Positions 34,451-46,624 of a stretch of 64,000 nucleotides of DNA are shown here, piece by piece; position 1 is the stretch's first letter; every line of letters begins with the position of its first letter. This DNA comes from Blasia pusilla (taxonomy: Eukaryota > Marchantiophyta > Marchantiopsida > Blasiales). The notes under the pieces were generated by a model. That model searched no databases. It saw only the letters and a program-made list of their open reading frames with translations, and had not been told where the DNA came from. The DNA is taken from contig CM114272.1 of assembly GCA_050084515.1 (NCBI GenBank), positions 20,336,001 through 20,400,000 of the forward strand. The letters run 5' to 3'. The position numbers and the translations under genes were made by a program.

Positions 34451-35208
34451 TTGTGTGATCTCCATGTATATGTATGAGTTGATTTTTGTACATGTGTGGA
34501 TCTACCAGTGTGTGGGGAAGATCGGTGTTGTGTGGTGTGGATGTGACCGGCGATGCATGTTGTGTAGCGATGTGTATGCGCATGACAACTATTACATCTG
34601 AGTAGCCGATAGGCTGAAATCTATCGTGGATAGGGCATAGGAGCCAGGGGATTGTCTTGAGTGTAACTTTGTCTCGAGGTGTCGGATGAGGTTAAGGATA
34701 GGTCCGTTGTGTCACGAATGTCATTTCTGACAACTTTCCTGTAAAGGTCTTTCACAGTCTAGTGACTTGTTAAGCACGTCATCCGCCCTTGGTAACCTGT
34801 GCGCGCGGGTTACCAAGAGGATAGCTATTTTTTAGGGGAAGAGCTTTTTGGCTCTTCCCAACCCTATATAAGGGAGAAAGATGGCTTTCCCAAGCCATCT
34901 TTCTTATGTTGGGCCGTTGGAGCACCTCTCTTATTGTGTGTAAGACAGGACCAGGGTGCTAGCGTCTCGATTTCTTGAGAGCTCAGGGTGGACGAGGCTC
35001 GATATGCCGATGTAGATTGAGGAGTGGAGTTTTAGGCCGGGTGTGCCATTTTTACTTCTCTTTATTTTTGTTGTGTGATCTCCATGTATATGTGTGAGTT
35101 TATTTCTGTACATGTGTGGATCTACCCGTGTGTGGGGAAGATTGGTGTTGTGTGGTGTGGATGTGACTAGTAGTGTATGTTGTGTAGGGATGTGTATACG
35201 CACGACAA
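34451..35208 (+). repeat. LTR-like block with a 138-bp direct repeat at 620-bp offset
   Basis: 34,451-34,588 and 35,071-35,208 are near-identical (starting 'ttgtgtgatctccatgtata', ending 'catgacaa' and 'cacgacaa') and keep a constant 620-base offset. Between them lie three hairpins and a TATA box. This could be a 620-bp LTR followed by the start of a second one, or a tandem duplication. It directly follows the PHD-ended gypsy polyprotein, which is where a 3' LTR belongs. Confidence 0.7.
34780..34910 (+). promoter_or_regulatory. TATA box flanked by hairpins in the LTR-like block
   Basis: 'ccctatataaggg' (34,862-34,874) is a strong TATA-type core. Before it are two inverted repeats, cttggtaacc...ggttaccaag (about 34,788-34,816) and gggaagagc...gctcttccc. 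After it is aaagatggctt-tccc-aagccatcttt (about 34,878-34,903). By analogy to other LTRs this would be the retroelement promoter, with RNA start about 30 bases downstream inside the last hairpin. There is no expression evidence. Confidence 0.5.
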
Positions 35209-35209
35209 A

Positions 35210-35690
35210 TTAGGGGTTGAGCAGTCACCCATAAGCCTATCCCCTTCACGAAGTAGGAGCAAATACATGCCCAAACCTCTATGGGGATATCCATGTCATC
35301 CATAATATCTTTAAAAATGGCCACAAATTGGGCATCTACCAAGTAAGATTGGAGCCTTGAGTGACCAATGAAAACTAAGGAGGAGAAAGTAAGTAGAATA
35401 TCCCTAGCACCCTAATTTTGTTTAGAAGGGAATCTCTACATGCTCTAGGTTCTACAGTCCTACCAGTTCCCAACTCTCGATTACGAAGGAATTAAAAAAT
35501 AACGGGTTGCAAGCCTTTCAGTTCCAAGGATCGGTCCTAATGTTTATGCGTCGTAAATTTCACGGCGCACAAGGACCAGCGACCCACCTCTGGTCTGTAA
35601 AATAAGAACCGTGGATTCAACATCTGAAGGATCCCGCGACCATGGAATTGGTCCATGGGGATCTACTCTAAGAGATATCACATCATTTAC
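35210..35690. other. No gene seen
   Basis: Sequence between LTR-like blocks with no recognised coding or repeat signal. Confidence 0.35.
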
Positions 35691-36610
35691 ATGTAGAGGA
35701 GTGAGGAGGATTTGCTCTTAAGGAGGTCAAGCGTTGATCCTAATAACTCAAGGATGACCTATTGAGGAAGTGGGAAACCTGAGAATGTAGGTTTTCCCCA
35801 GTTGAGGGTCTATTTTGGACTATTTATAGGAACTTTATATATATTCTTGGTAAGTTCCTTATTTTTGGAAAAGTTGACTAAGTCTTCATGACATAGAAGA
35901 TAACTCTCAACTTGCTATAGATGGTTAGCATTGCAAATCGCTTAGCGTATAATGCCCACCCTAGCAAATAACTAGGAAGCAAGTCATGCTCATGGTTCCA
36001 AGAAGGAGAGACCTTGGTATGAACCACCAAAATAGAAACCTAGATTAGCTAGTTGCGCAACTAGTAAGGTTTTTGGAATCAACTGTGGGACTAATGCTAG
36101 TGGAGACGGGCACACGCCTTGAGACTAACCTTAGGTGTGAAAGGGCGAAGCCACTCGCGGATATGAAAGCAAGGAAAGAAATTAAAGATGTAAGACCCTT
36201 AGTCAACTCAAGGGAGAGTAGTAAAGAACACTAGAGTAGTCAAGAAGGTCAAGACGCCATGAGACCAGTAAGTCACGAAACGTAGAGGGTGGAAAGATAA
36301 CCATAAGAATCGATAATATGCTAAATGGTGGGAGTTGAGATGGCCGCTAGCTATGAGACACACCAAACGCGGGTCTAAGCTCTAAGATGCATTTGGGGAG
36401 TTGGGAGTTGCATAAACTGCAAGAAGACTTTCCTAAGCCAACTTGAGGGGAGTCAAATGCACGTTTGGAGGGTCGCTAACCAAATGTTGTGGTCCAAATG
36501 GGAAATATGGGATTCCCTTGGAGACTTCTATATAGAAGAACCTATTAGAGAGGATCCCCTCCCTTCCTACGCTCTCAAGTCCTAGAACAAGGGAATTTGA
36601 AAGAAATCCC
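35690..36610 (+). repeat. Retroelement LTR modules B and A
   Basis: 35,690-35,830 is a diverged module B ('gtaggttttcccc', as in 59,700). 35,950-36,600 is module A and matches 58,740-59,420 in order: 'gaaacctaga(t/c)tag', 'ccttgagacta(a/g)cctta', 'gacacaccaaacg', 'aagatgcatttggggag' and 'ctctcaagtcc'/'cactcaagtcc'. Both A copies have a TATA-like 'atatag' (36,530; 59,362) about 60-70 bases before the end. Here B precedes A, whereas at 59 kb B follows A, as expected of two LTR pieces joined in different phase. Confidence 0.65.
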
Positions 36611-37300
36611 AAAGTTTTTTTTACACCATATTTGAGAAACCTCTAGAAGCAAGCTATGGAGATCGTCCAAGTGCATGTACAAAGAAGGACAGATGTATGA
36701 AAACCACCATGGTCGAATGGGAATCATGTACGAGAGTTGGAATGTAAAAAATTGGGTGATGATGTAGCCTCCTAAGGGCATCGATAGTATCAATTATTGG
36801 AGGTATGATAGTTAGAGGATGAAGAAGAGCAGACTACCAACGAGTACTGGCAAGCACGTCCAAGTGTCCTACAACGTTCCACTCACGCTATTACAAGAGA
36901 TCGAATGTAGATGGAAAGGAAGTGAAGTGATACCTTTAAAGAAAGCTAGACAATTTTTCTAATGAGACTTCCAATCACCTCCATGAAATCACCTCAATCT
37001 AGCCAAAACCTTTCTGTGGCCGACCTTCCAACCGCAAGTATGGCGAAGACACCAACATGGAAGGAGATTGACGTGGTAGATATCAAGCTAGAGAGGTTGT
37101 CTGCAAGGTCAAGTATGATCCTAGATAGGTAGCTAGGGGAAGAAGGAAAGCATGGCTAAGGTAATTTGGATAGCATGGGGGATCATGTGGAATAACTTTA
37201 GGCAAGGAAAATTTGTCTTAAAGAATCCCATGATACTGACTAGATGAGAATTCAACTACTCCCATGCTTAGGGATGGTATGATGTTGCAAAAAGTATCAG
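36610..37300. other. Probable retroelement sequence without coding signal
   Basis: It lies between module A and module C. No convincing protein can be read in any frame. Confidence 0.35.
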
Positions 37301-37720
37301 AGAATATCCATATATGGTTGATTGGAGGTATTGCCCACCCAAATCTATGAAAGGAAGGATGTTTAGCCACTAAGTGGTTTTGGACTCTAGAGCATGTGAA
37401 GTTGGAATAATAAGGGCATTTAGTATCTCAACTTCATGGCCTCTATTGACCGGAACTTGACTCAAACAATTAAGGGAAAATTTAGGGTTTAGTTGGGGCA
37501 TGGAAACAACTCACCATAGAAGAGACATCACTGTTTGCATCATATCCAATAGATTTCTCATGCCAAAATATTGTATATATACCTCTCGGGGCCCTTCAAA
37601 CTAGCAATCATGGAACGTAATCCATTCTCTTCCCATCCACGATAATGGTCCACTCCACTAAATTTTTTATCTAGGAACCCTCAAACCCAAACCCCCTTAT
37701 AGACTCTTGCAATGAAGAAC
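37300..37720. repeat. LTR-type repeat fragment (module C), second copy
   Basis: Matches 45-430: 'cccacccaaatctatgaaag', 'ggatgtttagccactaagtg', 'aagggcatttagtatc', 'ccatccacgataatgg'. The divergence is substantial. See the entry at 1-430. Confidence 0.55.
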
Positions 37721-40700
37721 TCCGAACCCATGTTGGAAAAACAAGGGATCAAGGGAATTTAGAAGGGAAAGAAAGACCTAAGTGAAAAAATTGAACTTAA
37801 GAGAGGAAAGGTGCTTATTTTTTTTGAGTCAAAATGAACATGAAATTCAAGGGGATAAGATAAGATACATCATATATTCATGTATCAAAAAATGGTGGCT
37901 AGGAGGAATAGGAGATAGTGTGATGTGCATGGAAAGAGAGGAAAGTTGCATGGATAAAACCAAATATGCTTCATCATAGGCCATATGTCACAAAACAAAA
38001 CTAACATAATCTTGGTAGTTTTTTTGACACCTCACATTCCGAATAAGAAGCCGGAGTTGACTCCATACTATCTCGTAAACCCTCCCACTCTCCTCTCCCA
38101 ACTCCCGTTTCCAAATTCCGCGGCACTTATCCTCCTAATTATAGGGAGACAAATGGAAAATCCCCCAAAAAACAAATAATAAAGATCATACTCGAAAAAA
38201 ATCCAGAAAATGTAAAAATCCCATACTAATATGCTAGCATAGTTGTTTGAGAAGTGGGACTCTTAGACTAAATAAACCTTTGACTTTAGAGTGCTCAAAA
38301 CCATAACTCTTCATTGTGTGTTGTAAACCCTATTAAGGGCCAAGGCAATGTTTTGTTGGGGACAAATCAACTCTCCTACCTAGTGTTAGCTCACACTCCC
38401 TCCGGGCCGCTCTATAGGACCGTGTATATTAACAAACTAGTTAGCATGCTCGTGCTACGCACAAATAGAATGTTTTAAAAAAAATTCTTCGAAAAAAATA
38501 ATCATGTTACAATTACCACTATCTACACTATTATAGCAGAGTGATGTTGTAGGTTTCGCACATCTGCTTGGGCAACAATTTTCCCTTTTCACAATTTGCT
38601 TCTTGACACGTGTCTTTTTCCAAGAGGTTTTTCTAAATAAGGGTCGTAGTTTTGCTGAGCTTAAATACTTATGCTCCTTTCAAAGTAGTGGCCGACTTAG
38701 AGTAATGATAGGTTTCTTGAAATTTCAAACACCCCTACAAGAGATCTAGAGTTGTCTACTTGATAGTTGGAATCCAAGAGTTTTTAGGGTTTTGAGCTTA
38801 TGATACCCTTTCTTCATAAGTATTTAAATTTATGACAGGGTCGTTAATTTTGCATTTTCAGTTTGTGCGATAGTGAATGAGGTGCAATGCGTGATCACTC
38901 AATGAGGTCATTCTCATGTAGTGAATATTGTGCTCCTCAGCTTTATTGATGTTCCAAGTCCTTCATATGCATGAATCTCACCTTTACATAAGCTTTACTT
39001 CAAGTCTTTCAAGATATATAAATGCTATATAAACTAATAATCTTGCAATGTAGCTCTACTACATGTGTAATCTTGCTATCTGAGCCAACAATTGAGCTAC
39101 CACCAAATGGTGCTCACTATCTTATAGTCTAGAACACTAAGCTTCATTTGCGATGCAGGCTGTTCAAACATAAAGAAGATAGTTGAGTCTGCAACAAGTG
39201 TTCCTTACTCTGCTTCCGCCTCTGCAACACATTTTTGACTGCTTGCTTTCACTCCAACTTTGCTCTTGGCCTACAACTTTGCTTTTGACTCTTCAGCTTC
39301 ACCAATCGCAACAAATTAATCAGATGAAAAAACACGGAAACAAGAAGGACAGCGATGAAGTCCATACAGGGCAAAGGGAAGACTATCAACGCCAATGTGG
39401 GTCCATCCAAGAAACACTATGGCGTTAACAGTCCAGATCCATCGCCCTTGGAATGCTCAAAATGGTCTCCACTTTCTCATGACAAGTGTATCAAACTAAA
39501 CTCTATGTCGGATAAAGTAGTCCCACCATCAAAGGATAGTCAACCTTCAATGCACAAAGGAAACAGAAAGTTTGCAAGGGTGGGAAGCCCGATGGGAGTA
39601 CCACGTTAAGTCTTTAAGAGGGTCCAAACTTTGGGGATGCGCAAAGAGACTCTCTCCGGTCCCTTCTTCGGTAGTTCTAGAGGGATCAGATAGAAGGCTA
39701 GGATACTTCTCAGAGCCTATTGAGGCACTAGGAAGATCCAAGGAAGACAGTAAAAAAACCAAAGGGTCTCCTCAATATCACTTGAGGAGACCCGTGTGCA
39801 AGAATGGAGCGGAGATTGAGACAAGTTATGCAAAGGAACTATAGAGTTCATCTGCTAGAAACATGACAGATCACAATTGTTCATCCACAATTAGAGCTCC
39901 GTCCTTGGGCGTTAAGGCCACCAAGTCTGTCTCAAGTGTTCCAAACGGAGCTCAGAAAGTAGTTCAAAAGCGACGTCACGTACAACTTAAGGTTGAGCTT
40001 CTAATTTGAAGTTAGAATTGTAGCAACAATAGATACTTTAGGATATTTGGACTCCTTGAACATATATCGAATATTGTAGCTTAAATTCAAAGATTATTTG
40101 CTTTAATCTTTGGATACTGGCAGCATGTTATGTGTGAAGGGGAAAACAAGGGTGAATGTCCATGCAAGAAATGAAGGTCACCACATGCATGCATGCATAC
40201 AACTACATGGAACCCGTTGGCTGCAATCTTTATGGTATCTATCCACCCGAAAAGATCCCACCCTCTGTCTCTTGGATTGAGGGACTCTGCTAGCCTAACC
40301 ATCTCTCATTCAAACTATCGCTACCCTGATCCACTCTGTGAATGCTCCCTCAGATCAAAGAGACCCATGTGACTGCTAAGTAAGACGTAGTAGAAGCCAA
40401 AATACAAAGGAGCATTAGCAACAACAAATGCCTTGAACAATCTTAGAGGAGCACCGAGAGAGCAAAGCAAAGAGAAAATATGCGGGAGAGAGATTGGAGC
40501 ATCATTGCTTGAAGGGTAAAGCCGTAGCATGGTGGGAAAGACAGCAAATAGATGAGCCACGAGAGAGGATTACTAGGCCACGCGGCTATGATGTGAGAGT
40601 CTAGTGCTGCACTCAGATCAGAGAGAGAGAGCATGGTTGTTGATGAAACCACTTATGCGGTGAGAGCGAGCGCAAAATGAAGAGGTATAGAGGAGCTGCA

Positions 40701-42340
40701 CAAGTGGAGGAGCGTAGGAGAAAGCTTGGCTGCGGCTATAGACTAGCGTGAGAGCAAGCGTGGGTATGACGAGAGCAGCCGCATCTTCAACAAGAAGGAG
40801 CGCCACTACGAGAGAGAGGGAAATATAAACTTTAATAGAAACTTGGATGGAAAACTCATCGGGATACAAAGGAGGGAGGGGGCGGCATAGAGAGCCCAAA
40901 AAACCCACGGGCCAAAATTGGCTCCCAAGAGACAAAAGGGGGCCTCCCCCTCTAACGACCAAAATCACCAACAAACAATATCAGTAACACCTAGAGAACT
41001 ATGGCTACCACTAAGTGGGCCTCTAGCATTGGCGTCTCCAACCGCCTAAGCCCGCCGCAAAAGCCCATTTACCTGCGCACGCTGCAAAGCTATGGAGATC
41101 CGTTGCCTACAATAAAGTATCGCAGTGGCTAAGGACAACCCATTTCTTGACTAGAGATGATGGGCGCAATCCGTAAGGAATGAGTCAAACCTCTCCCCCA
41201 TAGCCCCGTACATCTCAATGGCTAGGGGGATAAATTGAGGTCCGTCATGAAGTCGACTATAAAAGTGGGTCTTCTTTACCGCCGCCGCCGCGCCGCTCCT
41301 TGTAGCAATCTCCCTTGTGCCACCACTTGGGCTCGCACCGCCTCCCGTATAGGATCCGTCACTACAACATCCGCTACCACTACCTCAAACTCCTGCGTCA
41401 TGGAGAGAAGGGCGGGTGGGGAATGATGAGAAGTGAGGGAGGTAAGGGTAGAAAGATTGGGGTATCAAGGGAATAATGGGGGTAGGCTACTAGGCTACGG
41501 CTACCCTTAGATAACAACAACCTTAAGGTAGTGGTGGAAACCCTAAGATTGGCTAAGATCTAGTCGATTTGGGCCATTAGATCTGCCCAGATTGGATCAT
41601 GCCCATTTGAATACCAATACAAAAAGTAAATCCTCACTAATGGCTAAGTTAGGGAAGTTAGTGAGGGATCATACTAGGGTTATTTTTTTTTAAAACATCA
41701 GGTCTTTTTCCTAATTTTCTCTTTTTTCTTATCTTTTTCACAATAAATATAAATTTCCTATAATTTTTTTTAAAAAAAAATTCTATTTTATCCTTCTTAT
41801 TTCTTACACAAATTTTAGCACTTTTACTCTTCTTGTAAATACTTTCTTTCTATTTTTTAATACAACTTTATTTGTTTTTTTTAATACATTAAATTGCACT
41901 TACACTCTACATTGTTATGTGTTCTTTAGAGGCTGACTCTCAAGCACATATAAGTGGACGTAGAGAGATATCCGGTTACTCCAATCACAAATAAAAAATT
42001 CCATCACATACTACGAGGGGATAACCAAACATGTTCAAACATCTCTCTCCAATGTAAGCATACATCTTTATTGCCATATCTTAACATTTTGGGTTTATGT
42101 GACAAGCAAGTAAGGTTCAATTACTATACAATGTCTTCTATGAAATTTTCCTTCGTAATTTTAACTGTGCATTTTTCCACAACATTTTCTGTAAACTTTC
42201 TTTTCCATCAAATTGTGAGGATCTACTTGATTTCCGAAAATTGGCGTGTGTTGAGGCTCAAAAAGTAAACCGTGTTGATCATATAGAGAAATTAACACAC
42301 CATATGGAAAGCCAACCTATTACCGCCATTGAAACATCTT
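37720..42340. other. Long region without a supportable gene
   Basis: About 4.6 kb with only short, overlapping open frames. It contains a palindrome at 39,764-39,793, a short gcat tandem run at about 40,183-40,200, a gcc-rich patch at 41,279-41,295, and T/A homopolymer-rich sequence at 41,690-41,900. The frame 39,355-39,609 (KGKTINANVGPSKKHYGVNS) is low in bias and matches nothing I know. Confidence 0.45.
39764..39793. repeat. Perfect inverted repeat, 12-bp arms, 6-nt loop
   Basis: gggtctcctcaa (39,764-39,775), loop tatcac, ttgaggagaccc (39,782-39,793). It lies in non-coding sequence and is shorter than the other palindromes in the window. Confidence 0.85.
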
Positions 42341-42349
42341 CCTGCACTT

Positions 42350-42570
42350 GGAGCTCAACCTACCCTGTGGGTCTGCCGCGGGCTGGTGTAGGCTGCACGA
42401 GGGCCACAAGTTAAATCAGTGCGGGCTTAGCTAGTCTAAATGCCCGCTACGGTCTCAGGGGCGGGCTCGCGTACGAGCCACACATACCCATGCCCAAACT
42501 GAAATTCCGTCTTAGGGACGAACATAAGTCCTTAGACATGAACTTTGTGCGTGCGCAACCTTGATCATTA
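42350..42570 (-). repeat. GC-rich repeat, relative of the 30.6 kb block
   Basis: GC-rich with 'gggctc'/'gcccgc' words, ending 'cataagtcct...gaactttgtgcgtgcgcaaccttgatca'. The equivalent end at 52,620-52,665 reads 'cataagtccg...gactttgtccgtgtgcaacc', and the start of the 30,625 block is the reverse complement of this end. Sequence to the right is AT-rich and unrelated. Confidence 0.55.
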
Positions 42571-43150
42571 GTTAATTTTAGTTGATGAAATCATTTCCCT
42601 TTTCTATTCAACATCATTTTCCTTGCCCAAAATATCAAATGTGAATTAACATGATATTTGAAATAATCATATTTTTATGTCAAATTTTAAATTATATAAT
42701 TTCTACTTTCTTTAATCTTAAAGGAGTAATAACATCCCACTCTTTTAATTAATTCCACTCCTTTATTTAAATTAAAATAATAACCCACTCCTAAATAATT
42801 CTACCCTTCCATAAAGTTTAAAAAATATCTTTTCTTTCCCTTCTATTAAAAAATATGTGATTTTGACCTCCCGTCAAAATAATATTTATTAATCTCAATT
42901 AATAAAGTAATTTTCCTCTTCCATTCAAATTCATTTTTCCTTCCCATAAAATGAATTAAGGGACAAAATTACAAGCTTGTTGCTATTTTGTTGTATGATA
43001 CGTAGAGGTTGGTATAATATAAATATATGATCTTCCATTATAATATAGAATACTTAAGTTATTAATAGTTAGATAATTATTAATAACAAAATCTTCTTTA
43101 TGAATCTTTGATTTTACCCCTAAAAGAAATATTCATAAACTCAAGAGATC
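42570..43150. other. AT-rich, no gene seen
   Basis: AT-rich spacer before a LINE relic. Nothing recognised. Confidence 0.4.
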
Positions 43151-43800
43151 TTGAGTATTATTGGGGTCATTGAAGGTTGTCCACTCTCCCCTACTCTATT
43201 TGGAGTTTTTCATGGATGGCATTGAAAAGTGGTTTGAGGAATATGAAAGTGAACTAGTTGGGCAATTTGCCCAACTAGTCATGATTATAGTTGGGCAATT
43301 TACCTTTAAAAAAAGTAGAAGCGGGTTATAAAGCTCTATATTCACTTTTAAATTGGAATAGACAAGCTCAATCATGTGGTATTTTAAGGTCTTAGGAAGG
43401 TCTTATTTAGGAGCTTAGTTCTTCCTGTGATCTTATATGGGATCCAAAGCCGATGGCATTCCGCGAGCATCTACAAAAGCGACTTCTGATCATTCTTTGG
43501 AGCAGCCTAAGCACAAAAATGAAGTATTCTCAATTTCATATTAAACCTATGCTTGTATATTGTGAACAAGGGTATCTACTTGTGAAGAACTCCACTTTCT
43601 TACGTCATATTATCACATGGCATCGGACAGGGTCTGATAGACTAGCCATTGAGGAAGGATGATGGCTTAACATTGAGAGAAATAAACGAATTTATAGGTT
43701 ATGTGCCGTAGGAAATATTGACGATGAAAAACATGTATTTGTTACCTGCCCTACATATGAAGAGATCAGACTAACTTATAAAATTGATACTAACTCATAA
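43150..43800 (+). mobile_element. LINE relic (L1-like RT end and C-terminal zinc region)
   Basis: GVIEGCPLSPTLFGVF then MDGIEKWFEE (about 43,168-43,230) is the 'G.RQGCPLSP.LF.l..d.le' block of plant L1-type reverse transcriptases. Further on, about 43,700-43,765 reads RLCAVGNIDDEKHVFVTCPT, matching the C-terminal 'C..C......ED..H.l..CP.y' zinc region with the first Cys pair degraded. The parts between are compressed and shifted, so this is a small decayed remnant of a different LINE group from copies A to C. Confidence 0.65.
43253..43279. repeat. Palindrome, 13-bp arms, 1-nt loop, inside the LINE relic
   Basis: actagttgggcaa-t-ttgcccaactagt. A third partial copy, 'tagttgggcaattta', follows at about 43,288, so the fold-back was accompanied by a direct duplication. 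Confidence 0.9.
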
Positions 43801-45013
43801 AATTGATGTGAGAAATTTCTATTATTTGCTACATTTAATACATTATGATTGTTATGTTAGACATATCATTATTCATTGCCCAAATACTCTAAGCATTGGT
43901 TAGAATAAGACTTCTAGGGTATTACTTATAATGTGCTTTTTATCCTTTGGATTGCGTGTGTTTAATTTATTTATCATTCACAATATTATAAAATTATGAT
44001 ATTTTATTCTTTTTTTATTCAATTTTAATTTTTTTATCACAAATTAAATTTATTCTTATTTTGTTTCATTGTAGCACGTTATAACATAGCTTTATATCAT
44101 CGTGGCAATGGAAAGGTAAAATAAAATTTAAGAGTATTGGTCTTGTGCATGGCAATGGCTAATTTGTTGGATTTTCATCGATATTTTAATATTTTATTTT
44201 TGGGTTCTCAAGTGACCGAAGATTACGGGGTGATGCCACTTCACGGAGGCTGATATGTCCTCGTGCTCACCCCCACCGCCACTTTTCTTCGTTGATGTGG
44301 AAAAACGTCGTGTATAGTAACAACAAATAAATACCGGTTTCCCGCCCCGCAGTCTTAGACGATCTTCCCTCCCTGCATCTCGCGAGTTCTCGAATCGCGC
44401 ACTACTGCTTCCATCCGTGGGCGACACAGCAACTGCTACGTACGCTTTCCAATTCGCCTGTTTCAGCCGCTGGAAAGTCGTGGAGGCCAGTTAGTATTCG
44501 ACCCGCTCTCGTCTAGTTCGCCTCTCCGGTCAGCTAGAATTTGAAGCTGCGGAGTCTGTGTTTCGCTTGCATGGCGGAGTGCTTAGAGCACATTTTACAA
44601 TCGTGACTAGAAAGAGACTGACATGCTGGAGTGTTGCTAAGTCTTGCGAAGCTTAGTGTTGGATATATCACGTTCTGTCGAAAATTTAGGGCGACTGTGA
44701 TCTTTGTTTGTTTCGCTGTCTCTTCTTTTCACGTGCTTTCCTCTTACTGAATTCCGGTGCTGAGGCTCGTAACGTCTGCTGTACTCTTGACGTAAACCGT
44801 CAACAACGACACTTGAGCTGGATTTGGATCACAGACTCTGTGGTTATTGTATGATTTGCCTGTCCATATTCCTCTCTCACTACGCTCCCGTCCGTGCGTG
44901 TCGAGAAGCCGAAGGGAAGTATAACGTATTCTACCGACAGATACCTGGATCTTGAGAAATTTCGCAGATCTTCCCACTTTCAGATTCTCCGGCCTTGGAG
45001 ACCTTCGGAATTC
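43800..45013. other. Upstream region of the aspartic protease gene
   Basis: AT-rich up to about 44,200, then GC-rich toward the gene, as for the other host genes here. It should contain the promoter and 5' UTR. No unambiguous TATA box. A reading that extends the protease frame up to 44,894 begins with GTG and is not used. Confidence 0.45.
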
Positions 45014-46624
45014 ATGGCGTCGCCGTTTCAATCGTCACGTCTGCGAAGTAGAAGTTTAGCGTCGGATTTACAATCTTGCAATTCGCGCCCGCGTGCTAGT
45101 TCGCGGCGGAGGAGCATGAGTATGGGCGGAGCCGTGCAATTTCTTGCGTTGCTCGCAGCGGTGACGTACAGCCCGCGGACTCTAGGAGCTGAGCGGTGCG
45201 ATGCTGCAGTGGGCGACGGCAGGCGCGTCGGGGAGAGAGTGAAGGAGATGCTGCAGTCTTCGAGGACACCGTGGATGTCCGGCGACCGAGCGAGGACCAC
45301 GAATGCGGCAGCCAGCGACGGCCTTGCGGCGAGAGAGCGTCAAGATGGCTATGGCTGCGGCGCTCGGAAGAGCATGAAGGGTGAGTTGCGGCTGCTGCAG
45401 CGGCCGCTGCATTCCAACAACGTCCATCGGAACCTCGCTCGCGAGATGCAGAGAAGCGCTCGACGCTCCTCGCATCTACACCTCCAGCAGCGCGCTGCGA
45501 GTGAAGTCGGGCCGACCCTCACGACACCTGTGGCGCGATTCGATTACGGCCCCGTGTACGTGATGGGGCTGGAGTATGGCACACCGCCGCAGACGCTGGT
45601 CAATCTCATCGTGGATACAGGCAGCGACCTCATGTATCTCCAGTGCCTGCCATGCTCCTCGTGCCTACCTCAAGCGGACCCGATTTTCGATCCTCATCAC
45701 TCCTCCTCCTACACGAAGGTGGGGTGCGAGGATCCGGTGTGCACGGGCTTCCAAGGGAGCACATGTGCCAACAGTGCGTGCCAGTATCACTACAGATATG
45801 GTAGTGGGTACACCAACGGGGAGATAGCCCTGGAATCTGTCACTTTGGCTGGTGTGGAATTGAAGGGCCTGATCATCGGCTGTGGCTTCGACAACGGGGG
45901 CAATTTGGGGAATGCTGATGGGATTGTGGGTATGGGGAGGAGCGCCGTTTCTTTGATCGGACAAGTCGGTCCAGTTTATGGCATGAAATTCTCTTACTGC
46001 TTGAGTGATTACAGGCTCGTCCCTCCCAGACCCAGCCCCCTGCAGATCGGTGATCCCTTCATCCCTCAAGGCATCGATGTGAGGTACACCTACTTCAGCA
46101 ACCGGCCGGGGTTCCAGAACAATCACTACTACCTCGATTTGAACTACATCAGTGTGAATCTCGAGTTTCTGGACTTGGACAGGAAGATCTTCGATAGGGA
46201 CGCGCAGGGCGGAGGAGGATTCGTCATCGACTCCGGCACCACTCTCACAGTGCTCGTTGACACAGCCTACTACAATCTCATCGTCAGATTGAGGAGCGTG
46301 GTGACATATCCGGAGGTGCGAGTGGACGGGCAGGACTGCTGTTGGGATGTCTCTGGAGTTGAGAAAGTGGACTTACCACTCGTCATCTTCCACTTCAACA
46401 ACGCGAATATCGAAGCGCCCTCTGCAGACTTCGGCCTCGGCCAAGAAGCCACTTACTCCTACATCGAGCCTTCCACAGTTTGTTTAGCCATGGCCCACGT
46501 CGCCGATGGGGGCCTCAACATTCTTGGTCTCTGGAGCCAACAAAACCAATTCATTCTGTATGATCTTGAGAACAATACTCTCGGATTTTCCTACTTCAAA
46601 TGTGACACTCTGCAAATTCCGTAG
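45014..46624 (+). CDS. Nepenthesin-type (A1 family) aspartic protease, intronless
   Basis: 536 residues from the ATG at 45,014 (ttcatggcg, G at +4), the first ATG in this frame. The N-terminus is Arg/Ser-rich and is followed by a hydrophobic stretch GGAVQFLALLAAV (about 38-50) that could act as a signal peptide or anchor. A prodomain-like region extends to about 165. The catalytic domain has both active-site loops: VDTGSDLMYLQC (Asp-201) and FVIDSGTTLTVL (Asp-406). Between them lies the cysteine-rich insertion of nepenthesin-type enzymes (CLPCSSCLPQADPIFDPHHS, then CEDPVC and CANSACQYHY). The C-terminal signature NILGLWSQQNQFILYDLENN is present. Such enzymes act in the secretory pathway, vacuole or apoplast. 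No plant-specific saposin-like insert is seen, which fits the group. There is no internal stop and the length is somewhat above the usual 430-500 because of the long N-terminus. Confidence 0.92.
   Translation: MASPFQSSRLRSRSLASDLQSCNSRPRASSRRRSMSMGGAVQFLALLAAVTYSPRTLGAERCDAAVGDGRRVGERVKEMLQSSRTPWMSGDRARTTNAAASDGLAARERQDGYGCGARKSMKGELRLLQRPLHSNNVHRNLAREMQRSARRSSHLHLQQRAASEVGPTLTTPVARFDYGPVYVMGLEYGTPPQTLVNLIVDTGSDLMYLQCLPCSSCLPQADPIFDPHHSSSYTKVGCEDPVCTGFQGSTCANSACQYHYRYGSGYTNGEIALESVTLAGVELKGLIIGCGFDNGGNLGNADGIVGMGRSAVSLIGQVGPVYGMKFSYCLSDYRLVPPRPSPLQIGDPFIPQGIDVRYTYFSNRPGFQNNHYYLDLNYISVNLEFLDLDRKIFDRDAQGGGGFVIDSGTTLTVLVDTAYYNLIVRLRSVVTYPEVRVDGQDCCWDVSGVEKVDLPLVIFHFNNANIEAPSADFGLGQEATYSYIEPSTVCLAMAHVADGGLNILGLWSQQNQFILYDLENNTLGFSYFKCDTLQIP

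Noticed and set aside
39183-39850. Three overlapping plus-strand frames
   Set aside because: No recognisable family, no splice or motif support, and inconsistent composition.
44894-45013. N-terminal extension of the aspartic protease up to 44,894
   Set aside because: The frame there starts with GTG, not a normal start for a nuclear gene. The first ATG in this frame is at 45,014 with G at +4.
45028-46452. Several open frames antisense to or out of frame with the aspartic protease
   Set aside because: Shadows produced by the GC-rich codons of the real gene. They have no motifs and are inconsistent with the protease reading.
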